From positions 930,001 to 994,000 of the forward strand of contig CAVXHQ010000005.1 of NCBI GenBank assembly GCA_963761735.1: DNA of 64,000 nucleotides, in the 5' to 3' direction. Position numbers and translations under genes: made by a program. This document shows positions 1 through 8,297 of this stretch, in pieces; the first letter of the stretch is position 1; every line of letters starts with the position of its first letter. The DNA comes from CAVXHQ01 sp963761735. Lineage in GTDB: Bacteria; Pseudomonadota; Alphaproteobacteria; Rhodobacterales; Rhodobacteraceae. Below the pieces are notes generated by a model that was not told the DNA's origin, did no database searches, and saw only the letters and a program-made list of their open reading frames with translations.

Positions 1-420
1 AACCGGGGGCAGACCCTGGTGGAGGGCGCGGCGCATTGCGCGGCCTGCCATACGCCGCGCAATGCGCTGGGAGGGCTGTCGGGCGACGGACTGGCCGGCA
101 ACGATACCCTGCCGGGCGGCAGTGTCGCCCCGGGGATCGCGCCGTGGGATCTGCGCGACGCGGGGTGGACCGCCGCATCGCTGTCCTACGCGCTGCGAAC
201 GGGCATCACGCCGAGCGGCGATGTCTTTGGCGGCAGCATGTCGGAGGTGGTCCGCGAGGGCACGTCGTTCCTGACCGATGCCGACCGGGACGCCATTGCG
301 GCCTATCTGACGGACGACGCGGACCCGTCGATTCCGGCGCAGCCGATCGCGGTGCCCGACACGATGGACGACATGCCGGGCATGACAATGGACGACATGC
401 CGGGCATGGTGATGGACTGA
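1..420 (+). CDS. c-type cytochrome, C-terminal part (5' end outside window)
   Basis: The reading frame is open from the first base, so the start lies to the left. Near its visible N-terminus is a CAACH haem-c attachment motif in the context HCAACHTPRN, typical of class I cytochrome c domains of dehydrogenase or oxidase subunits; a partner Met ligand is likely in GDVFGGSMSEVV. The protein ends in a Met/Asp-rich tail with two copies of MDDMPGM. Such Met-rich tails can bind copper, which fits the copper genes that follow, but that role is inferred. It is probably periplasmic. Its electron partner is not visible. Confidence 0.75.
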   Translation, partial: NRGQTLVEGAAHCAACHTPRNALGGLSGDGLAGNDTLPGGSVAPGIAPWDLRDAGWTAASLSYALRTGITPSGDVFGGSMSEVVREGTSFLTDADRDAIAAYLTDDADPSIPAQPIAVPDTMDDMPGMTMDDMPGMVMD

Positions 421-446
421 CGGTCCGATTGCACGCGGTCCGCTGT

Positions 447-647
447 TCAGGCGGCGACGGTTGCGGGGTATCCGGCGTCGTTCAGGGCACCTTTCAGGGT
501 CTGCTCGTCACTGTCGGTCTGCACCGCGACCGTGCGGGCAGGCATGTCGAAGGTCAGAGTCGCCGCCGGATCGAGGGCGCGGATCGTTTTTTCCACGGTC
601 GCCTTGCAGTGGCCGCAGCTCATGTCGGGGATCGAATAGGTTGTCAT
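447..647 (-). CDS. copZ: copper chaperone, heavy-metal-associated (HMA) domain protein
   Basis: A 66-residue protein consisting only of an HMA fold. It begins MTTYSIPDMSCGHC; MxCxxC is the Cu(I)-binding loop, and the rest follows the expected beta-alpha-beta-beta-alpha-beta layout, ending in NDAGYPATV. It should carry Cu(I) in the cytoplasm to an exporting ATPase or to the CsoR repressor. No copA gene is inside the window. It converges on the cytochrome gene and lies upstream of csoR on the same strand. Confidence 0.9.
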   Translation of the reverse strand: MTTYSIPDMSCGHCKATVEKTIRALDPAATLTFDMPARTVAVQTDSDEQTLKGALNDAGYPATVAA

Positions 648-946
648 GGGTTTCTCCAGTCTGGTTCCCTAGATGGGTCGCCGTTCCGGCACGGGAAGGT
701 CAAGCGAAATTCGCTGCCTGCCGCCGTTGACCGCCCCTGAGCCATAGCCTCCATCCGGGCGGGGGACGACAGCGATACACCCCCCGCTTCCGCGGTGATG
801 CCGCTGTCCATCGGCAGGATGTCCTGCGCCGCGGAGAGGGTCGGCCGCGCGATCCGGTTCGACCGCTTCGGTGTCGCGGCTGCGGTGAGTGCGATGTCCA
901 CCTTCGATCCTGAAAATCTCCGGTCCGGTTGCACCACAAGGAACCG
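648..946. other. gap of about 300 bases without a recognisable gene
   Basis: Between copZ and csoR. A 97-codon minus-strand frame spans most of it, but its product resembles nothing I recognise and looks like high-GC noise. No terminator or repeat stands out. Confidence 0.4.
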
Positions 947-1219
947 CTACCTTTGGGTCTTTTGCAGCAGCGCGATCAATTCGTTGAACTTTTCCCTCTG
1001 CGCCGCCGGATCGCCGCTGTCGATGGCCTGCGCGACGCAGTGATGCGTGTGGTTCTCCAGGATCAGGCGTTCAACGCCTTTGATCGCGGACCGCACGGCG
1101 GCGGTCTGGGCAAGGATGTCGACGCAATAGCGGTCCTCGTCGATCATCCGCGCGATGCCGCGCACCTGTCCCTCGAGGCGGGCGAGCCGGTCGAGCGCGC
1201 GCTGCTTGTCCTGTTTCAT
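947..1219 (-). CDS. csoR: CsoR/RcnR-family metal-sensing repressor
   Basis: About 90 residues, all helical, of the DUF156 family (RLARLEGQVRGIARMIDEDRYC...HTHHC). The Cu(I) ligands of CsoR, a Cys in helix 2 (DRYCVDIL) and a His-x3-Cys pair (HTHHC), are present, which favours copper over nickel or formaldehyde sensors. The frame stays open further upstream, but MKQDKQ at 1219 is chosen because GGAGAC precedes it and homologues start there. It is divergent from the DUF305 gene, and a TATAC-N9-GTATA palindrome lies between them, so it probably represses both directions until Cu(I) binds. Confidence 0.9.
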   Translation of the reverse strand: MKQDKQRALDRLARLEGQVRGIARMIDEDRYCVDILAQTAAVRSAIKGVERLILENHTHHCVAQAIDSGDPAAQREKFNELIALLQKTQR

Positions 1220-1257
1220 GCCGTCTCCGTGGAACTCATCCGTGCCGTCGTCGCTTA

Positions 1258-1278
1258 TATACGTGCAGGGGGTATAAT
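1258..1278 (+). promoter_or_regulatory. probable CsoR operator overlapping a -10 box
   Basis: TATAC (1258-1262) and GTATA (1272-1276) form an inverted repeat around a G-rich spacer, the layout seen in CsoR/FrmR-type operators (G-tract flanked by TATAC/GTATA). A consensus TATAAT (1273-1278) overlaps the right arm and would serve as the -10 of the rightward transcript, so repressor binding would block RNA polymerase. No good -35 is visible. The assignment is inferred from sequence and position. Confidence 0.65.
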
Positions 1279-1307
1279 TCCCGATATTGATGAAAGGTTT
1301 GGATAGT

Positions 1308-1826
1308 ATGGCAAAGAGTATGGACAAACACGAGGGCGGCGGTGGCTATGGCCGGTTCGTCGCGATGATCGCCACCTCGACGGTGGTGATGTTCGGGCTG
1401 ATGTACCTCAATACCTACGCGCAGGATCACATCTTCTTTTCGCAGACGCGGATGTGGATGGCCCTGTACATGGGCGGGGCGATGGCGATCATCATGCTGG
1501 CATTCATGCTGGGCATGTACACGAACCGCAAGGCGAACATCGCGATCGTCGCGGGCGCGGTGGTGGCCTTCGCGGCGGGCGTCTGGCTCGTCCGCAGTCA
1601 GGAGACCATCGGCGACGTCGCCTGGATGAAGGCGATGATCCCGCACCACTCCATCGCGATCCTGACCAGCAGCCGGGCGGATATCTCGGACCCGCGGGTA
1701 CGGGCGCTGGCCGACGCGATCATTGCCGCGCAGGAGGCCGAGATCGAGGAAATGAAGCTCTATATCGAGGATATCGAGGCGAACGGCGACGCGCCGGCCG
1801 GCACTCCGCGCATTGACGTAAACTGA
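1308..1826 (+). CDS. DUF305-family membrane protein
   Basis: Roughly 172 residues. Three hydrophobic helices come first (FVAMIATSTVVMFGLMYL, MALYMGGAMAIIMLAFMLG, IAIVAGAVVAFAAGVWLV), then the DUF305 signature WMKAMIPHHSIAIL with its His-His pair and a helical tail of alternating acidic residues. DUF305 proteins are often found with copper or metal resistance genes; the biochemical role is not established. The start at 1308 is preferred because AAAGG lies 10 bases upstream; ATG at 1290 or 1320 is possible. It probably forms one transcript with the two genes that follow. Confidence 0.8.
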   Translation: MAKSMDKHEGGGGYGRFVAMIATSTVVMFGLMYLNTYAQDHIFFSQTRMWMALYMGGAMAIIMLAFMLGMYTNRKANIAIVAGAVVAFAAGVWLVRSQETIGDVAWMKAMIPHHSIAILTSSRADISDPRVRALADAIIAAQEAEIEEMKLYIEDIEANGDAPAGTPRIDVN

Positions 1827-1846
1827 GAAAAGGACACATCGCCGTG

Positions 1847-2017
1847 ATGAACCACGACATGATGCAGGGAGGATGGATGATGGGTGGCATGATGGTCGTC
1901 ATGCTGCTTTTCGTCACCTTCCTGATAGCTGGAATCGCTTATTTCGTGACGGGCACGCTGAGTCGTCACGGACCTGAAACAGCCACGACCGGAAGGACCG
2001 ACCATGACAGCCACTGA
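1847..2017 (+). CDS. small Met/His-rich single-pass membrane protein (56 aa)
   Basis: This frame starts ATG AAC CAC GAC ATG ATG and encodes 56 residues: a Met/His/Gly-rich N-terminus (MNHDMMQGGWMMGGMM), one membrane helix (about residues 16-35) and a short tail ending HDSH. AAAGGA lies upstream. It follows the DUF305 stop by about 20 bases and overlaps the next gene by 14 bases, which supports genuine coupled translation. Met and His residues suggest copper binding at the membrane surface, by inference only. GTG at 1844 is an alternative start. Confidence 0.65.
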   Translation: MNHDMMQGGWMMGGMMVVMLLFVTFLIAGIAYFVTGTLSRHGPETATTGRTDHDSH

Positions 2018-2820
2018 CACCATCGACGGCCCCGACGCCGCCCGCGCCAAAAGCCAGGGCACCGACAAGACGGCATCGCTCTATCGTATGGCGATGCCAG
2101 GGCACCTGTGCCCTTTTGGCCTGAAGTCCAAATCCCTGCTGCAACGCAAGGGTTATGACGTCGACGACAACCTGCTGACCACCCGGGACGAGGTCGACGC
2201 CTTCAAGGAGGCCCACGACGTCAAGACGACGCCGATCACCTTCATCGACGGTGAGCAGATCGGCGGCTATACCGACCTGAAGACGCATTTCGGCTACCGC
2301 GTGCTCGGCAAGGACGATACGACCTATGCGCCGATCATCGCGATCTTCGGCTCGACGGCGCTGATGGCGCTGGCACTGGTGGTGAACCTGTACGAAGGGT
2401 TTCCGGCGCTGACGTTTCTGATGTGGTTCTTCGCGATCTCGATGGTGGCGCTGGCGATGCAGAAACTGCAGGACGTCGAGGCCTTCGTGAACGGGTTTCT
2501 GGGCTATGACCTGCTTGCCCGGCGCTATGTCCCCTACGGTTATGCCTATCCGTTCGCTCGAACTTTTCGCGGGCGTCGGCATGATGGCCCTGATCGGCAC
2601 CGGCAGCGCGCTGATCTGGCTTGTCGCTCCTGTCGGTATCTTCATCGGCACCATCGGGACGATCAGCGTGATCAAGGCGGTCTACATCGACAAGCGCGAC
2701 CTGAAATGCGCCTGCGTCGGCGGCGGATCGAATGTACCACTGGGCGCGATCTCGCTCTCCGAGAACCTGATAATGGTGGTTATGGGCCTGTGGATGCTGG
2801 GAATGTGGGCCGCAGGCTGA
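2004..2820 (+). pseudogene. glutaredoxin-MauE/DoxX-type fusion, frameshifted
   Basis: The N-terminus is a glutaredoxin-like domain (residues 25-95) with CPFG in place of the usual CPYC, the TTPITFIDGEQIGG cis-Pro segment, then membrane helices (APIIAIFGSTALMALALVV and next). Around 2551-2563 the frame must shift by one base to continue into LELFAGVGMMALIG, two more membrane helices and a CxC pair (LKCACVGG) typical of MauE-like redox membrane proteins. Removing one base in CGTTCGCTCG restores YPLLELFAG. It could be a real pseudogene or a sequencing error. Probable role: thiol or disulfide handling in the copper cluster. Confidence 0.75.
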
Positions 2821-2830
2821 CGGACGACTG

Positions 2831-3665
2831 TTAATATCCGGGGACAGGGGCGGCGCGCACATCCACCCTTGGCCCGAGACAGGTCGTTTCGGTATCGAAG
2901 GTCGGAACATGAACCACCGGATGGCCCGTTGCGGCGTCGGCCGTCATTGGTAACGCAGTCTTTTCGTGCCGCCAGACGATGCTCGCGGGACCGGACCAGC
3001 CGGTATTGCAGGTGTTCGGATACCGGCGCGCCGCCGCGCGGGGCGTCGGGAAATCCGCATCCGGCCCGATCGGCTGCACGGCAATCGTCGCGCCGTCCGC
3101 GGTTGATGACCACAGTCCTGTCGCGTCGAACCGGGCCAGGGCATCGCCGTGGCGCGGAAACCGGGGATGCTGACCGAACCCGAACGGCATCGGGTTTTCG
3201 GCCCGGTTTGTAGTCGGTCACTCGACACTCGGGCCCACATTATTCAGCGCGAAGGTCTGTCTGGCCGCGCCGCACCAGATACCGTCATCACCGTCCAGCG
3301 TCAGCGTCAGCGGCAGCGTCGCGGCGGATGCCGCTACCGCCCCGATCTGCCAGGGCAGCCGCCAGTCCGATCCGTGAAAGTTCAGCCGCGTGTCCACCGT
3401 ATTCGGGCTGATCTGCCAGTCTCGTCCGTCGAAGGCAAAGCGGTTGTCCCGACGGCGGTTGGCGTTGCCCCGACGGCAGTTGGCGAAAGACATCATCGCA
3501 AACACGGCCGTATGTACGGCCATCTCGGCAGCCTCTGGAAAGGGGCGCAACAGCGCAAGCGGGCCACAGGACCGGTCGGACCAAAATCCCGCAACGGCCC
3601 CGCTGCGGGCGGGCGCAAGCGACAGCCTCAGGACGCCGCACGAGATCTCGGGACGCGTCGTTTGC
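2831..3665 (-). pseudogene. aldose 1-epimerase (GalM-like) remnant
   Basis: Two frames together give a recognisable mutarotase. The upstream part (about 3665-3218) reads CGVLRLSLAPARSGAVAGF, FAFDGRDWQISPN and HGSDWRLPWQI. The downstream part (3190-2831) reads MPFGFGQHPRFPR and NTGWSGPASIVW, matching the family's LPFGxGxHPxFPR and C-terminal TGWxG blocks. The frames are joined by a shift near 3200, and several conserved positions are altered (SFANCRRGNANRR where VPFxNRIRxGRF is expected). It is the last member of a decayed leftward sugar cluster. Confidence 0.65.
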
Positions 3666-3689
3666 GACCCGGCAACGCCAGTGCGGCGG

Positions 3690-4248
3690 TATTGTCGGTC
3701 ATCCCCGCCATGGCATCGAGATCGACCGCATGGCCCAGTCCGGGGGCCTCGGGGATCGCGCCACGCAACCGCAACGCGCGAAAACCGGCCACGGCGTCGG
3801 GGCGCAGCACCTCTTGGAACCGGTCGACGTCATAACCCGCCACCTTGCGCGCGGTGTCGAGCGCCCGTTTCAGCCCAGGTCGCCAATCCGCGTCCGAGGC
3901 ACCGGCATCGACCATCAACCGGCAGTCGGGGCCCCAGCCCTCGCGCGCGGCACGCACAAGCGCCGCGTCGTTCGAGGCACTGTCCCGGCGTCCGAACGGG
4001 ATCCGGCCGGTCTTGATCGCTTTGAAATCCTGCGTCCGGTAAAAGGCTGTGCGCTCGCGCATCAGGTCGGAATCTTTCATATATATATCGATGCAGAGGC
4101 CCACACCTTGCTGCTGCACGCCCCCGGGAAGGCGGGAGACCGGCTGGCCGGTAATCTTGCCGAATACGTCCCACGGGGCCATATCGATGCCGGAAATTAC
4201 ATGGGTCAGTGCGCCGCCCCTTGGTGACGGGACCGAAAGCGGGGGCAT
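3690..4248 (-). pseudogene. enolase-superfamily (mandelate racemase-like) dehydratase fragment
   Basis: Middle portion of a mandelate racemase/muconate lactonizing-type enzyme: ISGIDMAPWDVFGKITGQPV (capping-to-barrel transition, normally ISGIDIALWDIxGK), a segment FKAIKTGRIPFGRRD, then LMVDAGASDADWRPGLKRAL, where the second catalytic Asp block should be (MVDAN...). The second half of the barrel (E, D/H, K blocks) is missing and the frame decays. It is truncated at both ends and lies upstream of the epimerase remnant on the same strand, so the two were probably once one sugar-acid operon. Confidence 0.65.
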
Positions 4249-4283
4249 TCTGCTTGCGTGATCTTCATATTCAACTCACGGTT

Positions 4284-4625
4284 AGAACAGTGCAAAGACG
4301 CCGCCTTTCGTGACGAGGATCTGGCCCGTGACACAGGCGCAGTCGTCGCCGCGAAAAACGCGGTGTTGACGATGCGGCCCGCAGGCGATGCGCGCTATTG
4401 CGGCAACATCGTTTGCGTCACCCGGAGGGCGGCGTTCTGGTTGATCTGCCGAACCTGCTCGAACCGGCTGCGGGCACGCTCGCCGATCGGTGTACCATCC
4501 AGATGGCGGCTTGATCACAAGGATGTCGAGGTTTGGCGGCGCGGCTGAGAACGCGTCGATCCCGTTCTGCTGGGTCACGTCGCTGCAAATGGCGGTGACG
4601 GACAGGCCCGTTGCACCTGCTGATC
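4284..4625 (-). pseudogene. short-chain dehydrogenase (SDR) remnant
   Basis: Pieces of a classical SDR remain: AGATGLSVTAICSDVTQ and PPNLDILV (beta-3 to beta-4), then INQNAALRVTQTMLPQ followed by a stop (helix 4-5), and GDDCACVTGQILVTKGG near the C-terminus, equivalent to the usual SxxASYVTGQxLxVDGG. The catalytic YxxxK region is deleted. The N-terminus is lost abruptly beside the 39-nt palindromic repeat at 4630, so that repeat or the following IS5 piece marks a deletion or insertion endpoint. Confidence 0.6.
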
Positions 4626-4629
4626 CCCT

Positions 4630-4668
4630 CTCGGGACATCACTGCGTGATGCCCTGCCGGGCAATGGA
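4630..4668 (+). repeat. 39-nt REP-like palindromic element, copy R1
   Basis: Starts CTCGGGAC, has an internal stem ATCAC-TGC-GTGAT (4638-4650) and ends CCTGCCGGGCAATGGA. Three relatives occur in this window (R2 at 26194, R3 at 27454, R4 at 52091) with changed but still paired stem bases. It sits exactly between the SDR remnant and the IS5 remnant. Confidence 0.75.
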
Positions 4669-5239
4669 TAGCACCGGGATCAAGGTTGAGGGCGAAGGTG
4701 AATGGAATGCACGCAAGCATGGTGGGTCCAAACGACGGGTCTGGCGCAAGATCCACCTCGGGATTGATGAGCAAACGTTGGAAGTTCGCGCTGTCGAAGT
4801 CACTGGTAGCGATATCGGCGATGCGCCGATGCAGCCTGAACTGCTCGGCCAGATCCCGGGCGATCAGGAGATGGGCAGCGTCACCGCGGACGGAGCATAC
4901 GACACCCGCAAGTGCCATAATGCTATTGCGGACCGTGGTGCTCATGCCGTCATCCCGCCGCGCAAGAACGCCCCGTTCTGGAAGGCCACCACCGCCGGTG
5001 CGGTCGCCAGAAACGAAGCTCTGCGCGCATCGAAATATCTGGGCCGCGCGCTTTGGCGGAACTGGAGCGGCTGCCACCGCCGCAGCCGCGTCGAGACAAA
5101 GATGCATTGCGTTAAACGGCTGGGCCAACGCCTCATGGCGCGGGACCTCGATCGCCAGGTTGCGGAAATCCAAGTCCGTATCGCCATCCTGAATGGCTAT
5201 ACCGCTCTGGGCATACCCGTCACTGTGGCTGAGGGGTGA
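4669..5239 (+). pseudogene. IS5-family transposase, N-terminally truncated
   Basis: The frame begins at DSTGIKVEGEGEWNARKHGG, the block around the first catalytic Asp of the IS5-type DDE domain. It continues through VTADGAYDTRKCHNAI (second Asp region) to the YHRRSRVETKMHCVK block with the catalytic Glu, and ends ALGIPVTVAEG. The N-terminal third, with the helix-turn-helix region, is gone; repeat R1 replaces it. Without the N-terminus it cannot be an autonomous element. It differs in sequence from the two IS5 remnants at 18.1-18.8 kb and 53.3-54.0 kb. Confidence 0.8.
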
Positions 5240-5331
5240 GTCCGTCTGCGGAAAGCGGAACCCCGCACATCAGCCGATTCGTGCAACAGAGCGATCCGCA
5301 GGCATAAAGACCGCTCCGGCCCGAGTGACAG

Positions 5332-6360
5332 TCAGACGTCGGCCATAATCGCCAGAAGATCGTCTGTGAAATCGGTCACCATAGGATCGAACGCGAACAT
5401 TCCGGTGTCCTTGGTCGTCTGCCGCAGGATTGCGGCTCTCCCGTCCGGCGTTTGTCCGCCGCAATTGACCGAGAGTGCCGCGACCCGTGCACCAGGATTT
5501 GTGAGACGCGCCGTGGTGCGATACAGCGAAATCGCCGGGGCCCAGTCGGGGCAGGCATAGCCGTCGACCCCCGCGATCGCGGTCCGGCCGGCCCGGTGGC
5601 ACAGCACCATCAGATCGGGCTGCGAGCCATGGATCAGCCCGAGTGTCACGGCGGCGAAGGATGGGTGAAACAAAGAGCCCTGACCTTCGATGATGTCCCA
5701 GTGGTCGGGGTCGTTATCCGGCGACAGGGCCTCGGCGGCGCCGGAGACAAAGTCGGCCTTGACCGCATCGACGGCGATGCCCTGACCGGCGATGAGGATG
5801 CCGGTCTGTCCGGTGGCGCGGAAGGTGGCCTTCATGCCTCTGGCCAGCAGGGCACGCGTGATCGCCAGAGCGGTGTATTTCTTGCCCACGGCGCAATCGG
5901 TTCCCACCATCAGCATCCGTTTGCCGGTGCGCCGCGCGCCGGTGCCCACATTGATCGGCGCGTCCGACAGGCGCACGTTGTGCAGGCGTCGTCCCGTCGT
6001 TCCGGCCCGGCTGGCAAGTGCCGGAATATCGTGCAGCGGCAGGTGCAATCCCGAGGCGATGTCCATGCCGGCGTCCATTGCCGCCAGCAAGGTGTCGATC
6101 CATGCGGGCGGCAATCTGCCGCCCGGCGGCGTAATGCCGATGACGGCCGTGGCCGCACCGGCGGCGCGGGCCTGCAGGACCGTCATTTCGGGCAGGCCAA
6201 GGTCGACGGCCTGCGCGGAGAACCGGAGTTGACCGATGCAATCGTTTCGACTCCAGTCCCGCAGGCCGAACGCCGTCTTGGCAAAGGTAGGGTTCGCCAT
6301 GTCGCCCAGTATCAGCAGATAGGGCTTGCGGATTGCCACGCTGTGGCTGCGATTGTCCAT
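5332..6360 (-). CDS. dgcN: DUF1611 protein, probable D-glutamate N-acetyltransferase (DgcN-like)
   Basis: About 342 residues of the DUF1611 family: KPYLLILGD at the N-terminus, a Rossmann-like first domain, then a P-loop-like GTDCAVGKKYTALAI at residues 153-167 and EGQGSLFHPSFAAVTLGL. DgcN members N-acetylate D-glutamate, and a partner racemase (DgcA) makes N-acetyl-L-glutamate. The assignment leans on an enolase-superfamily racemase in the same operon (8297-9415). Start ATG at 6360 lies 8 bases after the M55 peptidase stop. It is the last gene of the leftward operon. Confidence 0.75.
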   Translation of the reverse strand: MDNRSHSVAIRKPYLLILGDMANPTFAKTAFGLRDWSRNDCIGQLRFSAQAVDLGLPEMTVLQARAAGAATAVIGITPPGGRLPPAWIDTLLAAMDAGMDIASGLHLPLHDIPALASRAGTTGRRLHNVRLSDAPINVGTGARRTGKRMLMVGTDCAVGKKYTALAITRALLARGMKATFRATGQTGILIAGQGIAVDAVKADFVSGAAEALSPDNDPDHWDIIEGQGSLFHPSFAAVTLGLIHGSQPDLMVLCHRAGRTAIAGVDGYACPDWAPAISLYRTTARLTNPGARVAALSVNCGGQTPDGRAAILRQTTKDTGMFAFDPMVTDFTDDLLAIMADV

Positions 6361-6368
6361 CCTGCGCC

Positions 6369-7187
6369 CTAAATGATCAGCCAGCGGAGTGCCCGCATCG
6401 TGTCGAACCAGTCGCGCGACGCAAAGCGCACTTCGCAAGGGCCGATCTTTTCGGCGCCGGGGTAGAAGGCGGCCTTGTAGGCGCTGCCGGGGTTGACGAA
6501 TTTGATGTCGGCTTCGAAGGCATCGGGCATGCGGGGCAGGCAGTCCTTCATGTCGCCGTTCAGCGCCGCCTCGACGCCTGCACGGATATCGGCGACGGCG
6601 CGGCGCGGCGTCATCGAAAGGGTGGCAAGGCCGAAACCCTCGCTGACCGGCAGCGTGGCGATACCGGGAACCATGGCGGCGGCGTCGGCACAGATACCCG
6701 CATCGCCCGACAAAAACACCGACGGCACCCCGAGCGAGGCGGCGCAAAGCGCGTTGACGGTAAACTCGGACGCAAGCTCGCCGTTCAGCTTTACATGCAC
6801 AAGCGCGCCGCGAAACGTGTGCGCCAGCGGGTTGGCGTCGCTGCCCGCCTTGCTGTGATAGCCGGTGTACAGGGCCGCATCGAAGCCTTCTTCGATGCCG
6901 GTCATCATCGCGTGCGGGTGACCGCTCCAGCCGCGAAAGATCCGGACGTAACCGGGCAGCTCCGCGACGAGAAGGTTGCGGGCCGTCTGGTGGGCGTCCT
7001 TGACCACCACCGTTTGCGCCCCCGCGGCCCGGGCGCCTTCGCAGGCAGCGACCAGTTCGGCGGTCATCAGTTTGCGAAACTCGGCGTAATCGGCGCCGTC
7101 TTTCAGCGCCTCCGACCAGTCGGTGATACCGGCGGTGCCTTCGATATCGGCACTGATGAAGACTTTCAGATTGGTGCGTTTCGACAT
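6369..7187 (-). CDS. M55-family D-aminopeptidase (DppA-like)
   Basis: 272 residues of the M55 zinc peptidase family. The N-terminal SADIEGTAGIT carries the first metal ligands (D, E), VVVKDAHQTARN and TGYHSKAGSDANPLAHTF supply His ligands, and the GxPSVFLSGD block is present. Family members release D-amino acids from D-Ala-type dipeptides in the cytoplasm. Placed between the PLP enzyme and DgcN, it would free D-amino acids from imported peptidoglycan-type peptides. Spacing is 15 bases from the gene before and 8 to the gene after, so it is within one operon. Confidence 0.88.
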   Translation of the reverse strand: MSKRTNLKVFISADIEGTAGITDWSEALKDGADYAEFRKLMTAELVAACEGARAAGAQTVVVKDAHQTARNLLVAELPGYVRIFRGWSGHPHAMMTGIEEGFDAALYTGYHSKAGSDANPLAHTFRGALVHVKLNGELASEFTVNALCAASLGVPSVFLSGDAGICADAAAMVPGIATLPVSEGFGLATLSMTPRRAVADIRAGVEAALNGDMKDCLPRMPDAFEADIKFVNPGSAYKAAFYPGAEKIGPCEVRFASRDWFDTMRALRWLII

Positions 7188-7202
7188 GATGGGCCTTTCG
7201 GA

Positions 7203-8297
7203 TTACAACAGGGCGCCGATGGCGCCGACAAGGCGGTCGATCTGGTCCGGGGTGTGGCCGGAGAAAACCGCGATCCGCAGGGATTCGCGATCCGGCGCAT
7301 CGGAATAGCCGCGGGGGGCGACCCGTTTGACGAGGATATCCTGCCGCGACAGTGCCGCACGCACCGCGTCCAGATCACCGTCGGCGGTCAGGCTGACGAT
7401 CGGCACCGGGCTGTCGGCGACGGACAGGCCCAGCCCGCGCAGACCCCTGCGCAGGTGGGCCACATTCACAGCCAACCGGCCCAACAGGCCATGTTTGCCC
7501 CGCACCAGTGCGATCCCGGCGGCAGCGGCGGCAGCGGAGGCAGGCGGCGGTGGCGAGGCACCCGCCAGCAAAGGCACGTTTGCGGCGAGCCGCTCGGCCA
7601 GCGCACGGGTGCCGGGGATGAACCCGCCCGCGCCACCGAATGCCTTGCTGGTGGTGCCGGCCAGATAGCGGCGCTGGCCCGTCACACCGGCAAGTTCCAT
7701 CGCGCCGCCGCCCGTGGCCCCGATCGCCCCGACGCCATGCGCATCGTCGACGCACATCGATGCGTTATCATAGCCCCTCAGGATCGCATCATAGTCGGCC
7801 AGCGGCGCCAGCGCGCCGGATGATGGAAACACGCCATCCGTCACGACCATCGGCACGTCGCCCGGCGCCAGATGCCGCGCCAGCAGATCCGCCAGATCCT
7901 GCGGATCACGATGCCGGAACCGGTGGACGGGCCGGTCGACGGTGGCGAGCGCGTCATTGATGCCGTAATGCGCTGCGGCATCGACGAAAACGCGGGTATA
8001 GTCGGCGCGGATGCCCTGCAACACGATCAGCGCAGAGACATAGCCGGAAATGGTATAGGTCGTGGCCTCGACCCCGAAAAACCCGCACAGCGCGTCATTG
8101 AGCGCGCGGTACGCCGGAACATCCGCCCGCGTGCCCAGCCCCAGACCATAGGCGCTGTTCGCGGCATTGGCCGCCGCGATGACATCGGGATGGCCATGCA
8201 AGGAATGGTAACTCGTGCCGCAAAAGTAATCGACCGCGCGCCCGTCGACGATCATGCGCGGGCCCAATGGCGATTGAAGTTGCGCGAGTGCTGCCAT
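7203..8297 (-). CDS. PLP-dependent aminotransferase-fold enzyme, AONS/KBL-like
   Basis: 364 residues of the alpha-oxoamine synthase subgroup of fold-type I PLP enzymes. Visible blocks are DYFCGTSYHSLHGHP near the N-terminus, VDDAHGVG (D184/D185/H187, which contacts PLP) and AGTTSKAFGG with the Schiff-base Lys at 218. An A/P-rich stretch follows GASPPPPAS. The true reaction is unknown; AONS-type enzymes condense acyl-CoA with amino acids, but some members are racemases or transaminases. Its start shares one base with the DgcA stop (TGATG), so translation is coupled and its substrate is probably an amino acid of this pathway. Confidence 0.75.
   Translation of the reverse strand: MAALAQLQSPLGPRMIVDGRAVDYFCGTSYHSLHGHPDVIAAANAANSAYGLGLGTRADVPAYRALNDALCGFFGVEATTYTISGYVSALIVLQGIRADYTRVFVDAAAHYGINDALATVDRPVHRFRHRDPQDLADLLARHLAPGDVPMVVTDGVFPSSGALAPLADYDAILRGYDNASMCVDDAHGVGAIGATGGGAMELAGVTGQRRYLAGTTSKAFGGAGGFIPGTRALAERLAANVPLLAGASPPPPASAAAAAAGIALVRGKHGLLGRLAVNVAHLRRGLRGLGLSVADSPVPIVSLTADGDLDAVRAALSRQDILVKRVAPRGYSDAPDRESLRIAVFSGHTPDQIDRLVGAIGALL

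Noticed and set aside
6333..7823. 496-codon plus-strand frame
   Set aside because: Antisense to the M55 peptidase and PLP-enzyme genes, which have clear family motifs.
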